Shown here one piece after another: positions 58,990 through 64,000 of a DNA stretch of 64,000 nt. The notes beneath the pieces are model-generated. The model was not told the DNA's origin and made no database searches. It was given only the letters and a program-made list of their open reading frames with translations. Each line of letters starts with the position of its first letter. Position 1 is the stretch's first letter. The translations under genes and the position numbers were made by a program. Source of the DNA: Rehmannia glutinosa (taxonomy: Eukaryota; Streptophyta; Magnoliopsida; Lamiales; Orobanchaceae); NCBI GenBank assembly GCA_016081115.2, contig JABTTQ020002835.1, positions 1 to 64,000 of the forward strand. Reading direction: 5' to 3'.

Positions 58990-59425
58990 ATCTAACCCTA
59001 GGTTTAATGAAAATAGCAAATTATTGGGATAGCCCTAATCTGTGAATACGAAAGTTATCAGATCTAGACTTAGTCTTTACATGTTTGTTATATTTGTTAA
59101 CCGCATGATCAATTAATTGATATTCTACTTGCAAGTTTGATGAGATGAATTCATAATCCTAGACTTTCTTCCATATCTTTTTCTCCAAGTTTACCCGTGC
59201 TTAGTTTTAATCCGTCTTTTTAATTATTTTCTTTTAGTTTATTTAAATCCAACAAAATCAGGTTAGAGTGTTTAGGTTTTATTTTCTGTCAATTGTGTTG
59301 CATAATAATTATTTGCCGGCTAAGTCTTTCTTGAGAGACAACTTGTGGTTAACTTGCTACCCTACAATTGATCACGGTCTCTTGCGAGGATTGTTAGACT
59401 TTTATAGGTGTTTAGCGGTCGAACA
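58990..59425. other. right part of the solo LTR
   Basis: Resumes at tatctaaccctaggtttaatg and ends gcggtcgaaca. Non-coding. It continues directly from 52421 once the copia is removed. Confidence 0.65.
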
Positions 59426-60494
59426 CTGCACCCAAATGTAGTCAAAAAGCCCGACGCTAATTGCTTTTTCCAGATAAAGATCTGGGTAAGTGTACGGTGG
59501 GGACGCAGATAAGCAGACCTTTCTCTCTAGTATGCTGAAATTTGACAGGGCACTGGCAAGGTCGTAGCCGACCAAAGACCTCTATAATCAAGGATCGACT
59601 TCAACTATATTGAAGCATTGAAGATCTGGGAAATTCTCCCATTTCATACTTTCAACCTGTAGGCTACCTTCTAAATTTGTTGGTTTGTAGTGGCATATGT
59701 TCGAGCACCAGGCGCTACGGCGCTGAAGTAACTCTCGCTACCCACCCAGAGTTGACTATTGATTTGTCGCCCAAGCTCGTTGGCCTTTCGTTCTTGCCTA
59801 AATGTAACCTGGAACTTAAATATCAAAGTTTACACCGTCCAAAATGGTATCCCCAGGGGACGGACGAAGGTTAGATTAGTGTCACTAGGGATGTCAATAG
59901 GTCCGGGTAAGACCCAGACCCGACCCGAACCCGCCTTATTTGGGACGGGTATGGGACAAGTAAATGGGTATGGGGCGGGTAATGGGTACATATTTTCATA
60001 CCCAGGCGGGTATGGGTTGGGTAATGGGTCCATGCGGACCCGACCCATACCCGACCCATTTAATTAGTATATATAAGATACACATTAGGGTTTCCTCTTT
60101 TCTACTGCCGCTTCTAAGTCCAGGTATGAGGTATCAGTTTTCATTTCATTTTTTCTCTCTCAAATTAATTTTTCTCTTGTTCATAACCCTGCTCTCAACA
60201 TCTCTTTTTTTTTATAAAATCTTAAACTAATTAGACTTCATCTTGGTATATAAGTTGTGATAGCAGTGGAAGCCATATCCTGGTAATTTTTTACAACAGC
60301 AGAGGCAACAGGGGAAATGGAGCTGTGATTTCGTGAAGGTGATAAAAAGTAATTTTAGAGGTTAAATAATCTTCTTTATATTACATATTTATATTATCAT
60401 AACTTTATCAATTAAATGATTCTTTATTTCTTCAGCACTGTGTATGTTTTAAATGTTCGATTTTGTGTGTGTTCGTGGTCTCTATCTGCACCGT

Positions 60495-60770
60495 AGAGTG
60501 TGTGTGTGTGTGTGTGTGCCGTAGAGAGTGTGTGTGTCGTAATGTGTGTGTGTGTGTCGTAGAGTGTATGTGTGTTAATGTGTGTGCCGTAATGTGTGTG
60601 TGTGTGTTTGTGGGGTGTTTGTGCATGCCGTAATGTGTGTGTCTGCTTGTGGTATGTGTGTGTGTGTGTCATAATTTGTTTGTGTGTGTGTTCAATGGTG
60701 ATTGGTGACTAGAGAGGTGAATGTGTTTGTGTCATTGTCATTGTGTGTGTACGTAGAGAGAGTGTGCGTG
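60495..60770. repeat. (TG)n-rich microsatellite in the hAT 5' region
   Basis: Alternating gtgtgtgtgtgt runs interspersed with ccgtagag, cgtaatg and cgtagag. The His/Thr-rich open frames on the opposite strand are products of it. Non-coding leader of the transposase. Confidence 0.85.
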
Positions 60771-61109
60771 TGTTTGAGTCTGTAAAAGCTTGAATGAATG
60801 AGATAGGTTCATGGATTTGAGAGCTTGTTTTGATGCTTGATATTGATCTTGGATGGTGTAATTCTTTTTGATGTATTAATAGCTGAGTGCATCAGTTAAT
60901 GCTTAATTTTGTTTCTTTCGAGATGCCCTTTTTGGAAAAAAATGAGATAGGTTTCTAATGGCAGGGGTCCTTTTGTTTCCAGATTTTCAATAATCAATTT
61001 ATCATCAGTGCATGTAAATTGTTTCAATATATTACTAATGTGTTTTTTTTTGGTTTGCAGGTTTATTGCAAATAACTCACAATTTTTTTTTATCATTGAT
61101 AATTTACAT

Positions 61110-62791
61110 ATGGATTCCGAAGGAGGAGATAATTCTCTTCTATCTGTTAACATCCAAGAAAGCCATTCTACAATGGGAATTAACTCAGAAAGTACTAATG
61201 AAGGTGATGATGACTTTGGGACTGAGGATATTCCTAACAACAATGGTAAGAGAAAGAGAACTTCAGAGGTTTGGAATCATTTTAAAAGAGTGTTGGTTGA
61301 TGGAATTCCACATGCGGAGTGTAACTATTGCAAAACTCGCCTCAAAGCTCCAACAAGTCATGGAACTACTAGTTTGAAAAAACACTATGAGAAAACTTGT
61401 AAAAGAAGACCAAGAAAAACAGATATTCGGCAAAGTTTGATGATGGCAACCAAGAAAGTTTGTGGAGGACAAGAGCTTAGATCACATACTTTCAAACAAG
61501 AAGATTCGAGGCGAGAGCTTTCTATGATGGTAATTTTACATGATTACCCTCTTAGTATTGTTGAGCATATAGGGTTCCGAAGATTTGTTGCTAGCCTCCA
61601 ACCTTGCTTTAACATAATATCACGAAACACTTTGAGAAGTGATATTTTGGGTATTTACGGTGTTGAGAAAACCAAGTGCTATGAATTGATGGACAAGCTT
61701 AAATGTCGAATAGCTATCACAACGGATATGTGGACATCAAATAACACCAAAAAAGGTTTCATGGCAATTACTGCACACTTTATAGATGATTCATGGAAAC
61801 TACAAAATTGTATCTTGAGGTATGTGTAATTTCTATTGAGATATTTTAGTTTAAAATATAGGATGTGTTTTGATATACTTTTAACACTTTATTTCATCTT
61901 ATATAGGTTTGTATATGTTCCAAACTCCACATAGTTGAAGTGCTTTTCGATCTACTTTGCGATTCTTTGATGGATTGGAACATTGATCGAAAAATATCAA
62001 CAATTTGGTTGATAATTGCACGACCAATGATGCCATGTTATGTCTTCTCTCGGACAAGTTATCAAGGAAAGATTTGCTATTAAATGGTAAGCTACTTCAT
62101 ATGCGTTGTTGTGCTCATATTTTGAATTTAATTGTGAAGGACGGTTTGGAAATAATTAGTGGTGCAATTGAGAGAATACGCGATAGTGTCATATATTGAT
62201 TCGCTTCACACCGCTAGAGTAGAAAAATTTGAAGAGGCTGCACATCAATTGCATATTTGTTGTACTAAAAAGTTGTCTCTTGATTGTAAAACTCGATGTA
62301 TGACAAATATGTGGCTTCAAGTACAAGTTCTACTAGTACAGTGTCAAGGACAGAGTTGGATATGTATTTGGAAGAAAATGTCTTGCCAAGAACTCAAAAT
62401 TTTGATATTCTTAGTTGGTGGAAAACAAATGGTGTGAAATATCCTAATTTACAGAAGATGGCAAGGGATATTTTAGCTATTCCTGTTTCTACTGTTGCAT
62501 CTGAATCTGCTTTCAGCTATAGTGGAAGATTGGTTAGTCCTCATCGTAGCAGACTTAATCCAACTACTTTGGAGGCTTTAATGTGCGCTCGTCGTTGGTT
62601 GTGGAATGATGTGAATGGTAAATACACTTTCATTTCTATTTTATCATAATACAGTGTTATATCATTTTAACAAAAGTTAATATGATTTTTGGTTTATTCT
62701 TGAAGATACTTGTTCAACTGTTGGTGGTTTATCAACTTGTCCTACCATGCTTGATGAGGAAGAAGAAGATCAACAAGAATGTGCTAAGTGA
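61110..62791 (+). pseudogene. hAT transposase with BED zinc finger and hATC domain, deleted in the middle
   Basis: Start ATG at 61110 (MDSEGGDNSLLS), just after an intron acceptor at about 61050. The BED-type finger (about 61255-61400) reads SEVWNHFKRVLVDGIPHAEC, NYCKTRLKAP and LKKHYEKTC. The first catalytic region is ITTDMWTSNNTKKGFMAI. An intron follows LRY (donor GTATGTG, about 61822; acceptor about 61905). VDNCTTNDAM and LLHMRCCAHILNLIVKDGLE hold the second catalytic Asp region. After KLSLDCKTR the text jumps to SRTELDMYLEENVLPR, so the segment with the third catalytic acid is missing. The hATC dimerisation domain reads SWWKTNGVKYPNL, IPVSTVASESAFSYSGRLV. The last exon ends DEEEEDQQECAK. 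At least three frameshifts or stops. RICESLEEPER-like family; inactive. Confidence 0.88.
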
Positions 62792-62998
62792 TGTAGCAAC
62801 TAGTTAATTTAATTTTGTTGTATTTTCTCCATTGATGTTCTATATTTCTCTTTCGAAGAACTGAAGTTGTATTTCTCTTTCGAAGAATTGAAGTACTTAA
62901 TATGGAGGAATGTAATAGTTTGTTCTTATAGATTTATTAGTATATTGCTGTAGTTTTTTGGTTTACCTATATTTTTAGTATAATAATTATTACCTTCC

Positions 62999-63029
<31 letters not shown>

Positions 63030-63050
63030 TTTTAATCATGTTTTTTTGGT

Positions 63051-63081
<31 letters not shown>

Positions 63082-63287
63082 CTGTATGATTTTAGCATTT
63101 GAAATTATTTTTGGTAGCAATATAATGAAAAAAATAAAAGGCGGGTCTAATGGGTCAGCGGGTAACGCGGGTCCAGGTTGGGGCGGGTCTCGGGCCCCCG
63201 GGACGGAGTCCAGGTCTGTGAAATTTTAATGGGTCGGGTCTCGGGTCCAGGTAGACCCGACCCATACCCGACCCATTGACATCCCTA
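62792..63287. other. hAT 3' non-coding end with (TA)n tracts
   Basis: Two TA microsatellites (about 62999-63026 and 63055-63080), then the G/C-rich subterminal block gcgggtctaatgggtcag and gggtcgggtct leading to the TIR. Confidence 0.75.
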
Positions 63288-63338
63288 AGTGCCACCAAGA
63301 AAAGTGTTCAATAAATAATTAGCCACTTGTGTTGCGTC

Positions 63339-63513
63339 CAAGGGCGGAGCCAGGAAATATTTTGGGATGGGCCGATACGTGAAAGTGGGGTGGACCGAAT
63401 AAGAAAATCATATAAAATATACTTAAAATAATTTTTTTTAATTTTATAGAGTAATTTTTTTTTTTAAATGGGGAGGAGGGGGGCCCAGGTTGGCCCCCCT
63501 CCCTCCGCCATTG
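63339..63513. mobile_element. small hAT MITE (175 bp) in chitinase pseudogene
   Basis: Perfect 8-bp duplication GTTGCGTC (63331-63338 and 63514-63521). TIRs are CAAGGGCGGAG and, inward from the right, CAATGGCGGAG, close to the CAGTGGCGGAGCCAGG class of plant hATs. The interior is an A/T core with ggggcccaggttggcccccc near the right end. Removing it joins the chitinase codons PEDAT to QVANYLL exactly. Confidence 0.9.
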
Positions 63514-63876
63514 GTTGCGTCCTCGGGAGAAGACAGGGTGTAGCTCCCGATGGTGCCGCCAAGTGATAGCAACACTTGGATGCTTAGACCTTGACAAGCC
63601 TGGACATTGGAGGTTAAGCCGACGCATGAGCCTGATGGGGCATCGTAATGACCCATCAGGTTTAGAGAACATGGATTTGACCACTGCCGAAGGTGGATAA
63701 AAACGCAAAGTATACATACTTATAGAGGTCGGTGGAACATGTGGTGCTGAGGGTCCCTTCTTTGATGCCGTTTTGGGAAATTCCACAGGGTTTTTCTAAT
63801 GTGAGGGCGTGAATTTTGGAAAAGCAATCAAAATAGAAAGTATGATCAGAAGGGATGTTGGAGAATAGCTATACAT

Positions 63877-64000
63877 GTTTTTAAGATAATATGTAATTTC
63901 AAAATGGGCGTGACAGGCAGAAAGGGGAATACAATACGAGGGAATCAAATCTTTGGGCAATGTGATTCTTGGGCGGGGCAAGAAAATTTTAACACAAGTG
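63877..64000 (-). promoter_or_regulatory. promoter relic of the chitinase pseudogene
   Basis: Shares an ordered set of words with the region before the intact chitinase (cgcccaagaa, ccctc.tttc, cacgcccat.ttgaaatt), so both genes descend from one duplicated unit including its promoter. No clear TATA box remains before the window ends. Confidence 0.5.

Larger units (their letters stand above)
51032..59425. mobile_element. solo LTR (about 1.4 kb) with two nested transposons
   Basis: Starts TGTTTTGCATG and ends GGTCGAACA, flanked by the perfect 5-bp duplication CTGCA (51027-51031 and 59426-59430) inside chitinase coding sequence. After subtracting a 423-bp hAT and a 6558-bp copia with their duplications, about 1.4 kb remains with no coding region, as expected for a solo LTR formed by recombination between two LTRs. 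A TATA box (TATAAATAG, about 51966) lies after a very GC-rich U3 segment. I suspect Ty3/gypsy, but the sequence alone does not prove it. Confidence 0.78.
59886..63287 (+). mobile_element. hAT transposon (3402 bp) in chitinase pseudogene
   Basis: The TIR TAGGGATGTCAAT at the left matches ATTGACATCCCTA at the right exactly. The 8-bp target site is AGTGTCAC/AGTGCCAC (59878-59885, 63288-63295; one mismatch). Subterminal regions hold repeated gacccgaccc/gggtcgggt motifs in both orientations. It encodes a BED-hAT transposase, internally deleted. The insertion splits the chitinase codons between GGT and SDT. Confidence 0.92.
50714..63876 (-). pseudogene. class III chitinase pseudogene, split by nested transposons
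   Basis: Minus-strand paralogue of the 43.7-kb gene in six recognisable pieces. 63876 down: MYSYSPTSLLIILSILIAF, then (shifted) PCGIS, EGTLSTTCSTDLYKYVYFAF, LSIQVLLSLGGTIGSYTLSS up to the MITE at 63513. Then 63338-63288: DATQVANYLLNTFLGGT. Then 59885-59800: SDTNLTFVRPLG, DTILDGVNFDI followed by TAA. Then 59580-59431: LASALSNFSILERKVCLSAS, PYTYPDLYLEKAISVGLFDY. After the solo LTR, 51031-50714: FYNSVDCDYRGS, KIFMGLPASESAAAGYIPS, then shifted YGGVMLWERYDD. Frameshifts, stops, an insertion of about 230 bp near 59590-59810 and a lost YWG loop show it is dead. It kept DGVNFDI (first Asp present), unlike the intact paralogue. Confidence 0.87.

Noticed and set aside
60424..60672. His/Thr-rich open frames on the minus strand
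   Set aside because: Coded by the (TG)n microsatellite in the hAT leader.

Overview
This is AT-rich, intron-containing nuclear plant DNA, most likely from a eudicot. It holds two-domain plant B3 (REM-type) genes, class III (GH18) chitinases, and plant Ty1/copia, Ty3/gypsy, hAT, Mutator, CACTA and Harbinger elements. I see no tRNA, rRNA, CRISPR array or prokaryotic feature. Few host genes are intact: one B3/REM gene (REM2, 14.7-16.6 kb, minus), a truncated relative (REM1, 10.9-13.9 kb, minus) and one chitinase-like gene (43.7-44.7 kb, plus). Almost everything else is transposon, transposon relic or pseudogene.

Layout. 0-10 kb: a copia 5' end running off the left edge, a non-autonomous hAT inserted in a 30-bp minisatellite, a Mutator-transposase relic, and a chimeric run of decayed copia pieces (RE1-type gag, SIRE-type reverse transcriptase/RNase H, envelope-like ORF). 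10-37.6 kb: a segmentally duplicated B3/REM cluster. REM1 and REM2 lie in tandem. They are followed by a tail-to-tail inverted pair of REM pseudogenes with arms of about 1.1 kb. The last repeat unit carries two insertions absent from its sister unit: a 9.0-kb LTR element with 4.2-kb LTRs and only 586 bp of internal DNA, and an 830-bp Mutator-like MITE with a 9-bp target duplication. 37.6-43.4 kb: copia and gypsy fragments and a Harbinger-like MITE.

43.5-64 kb: the chitinase locus. The intact chitinase-like gene is followed by a copia element (45.9-50.6 kb) with paired LTRs. Where its gag should be, the sense strand carries the start of a SKIP2/VFB-like F-box gene. From 50.7 to 63.9 kb a second chitinase, on the minus strand, is spread over 13 kb by nested insertions: a solo LTR (itself holding a hAT MITE and a full-length copia), a 3.4-kb hAT with BED and hATC domains, and a 175-bp hAT MITE. 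Target-site duplications were read directly for nearly all of these, so the order of insertion can be reconstructed.

Biological reading: a defence-gene locus (chitinase) and a DNA-binding-protein cluster (B3/REM) are being duplicated, broken and overwritten by mobile elements. The leads most worth following are the inverted REM duplication as a possible small-RNA source, the F-box fragment inside a retrotransposon, the chitinase-like protein with altered active-site residues, and the giant-LTR element with almost no interior.
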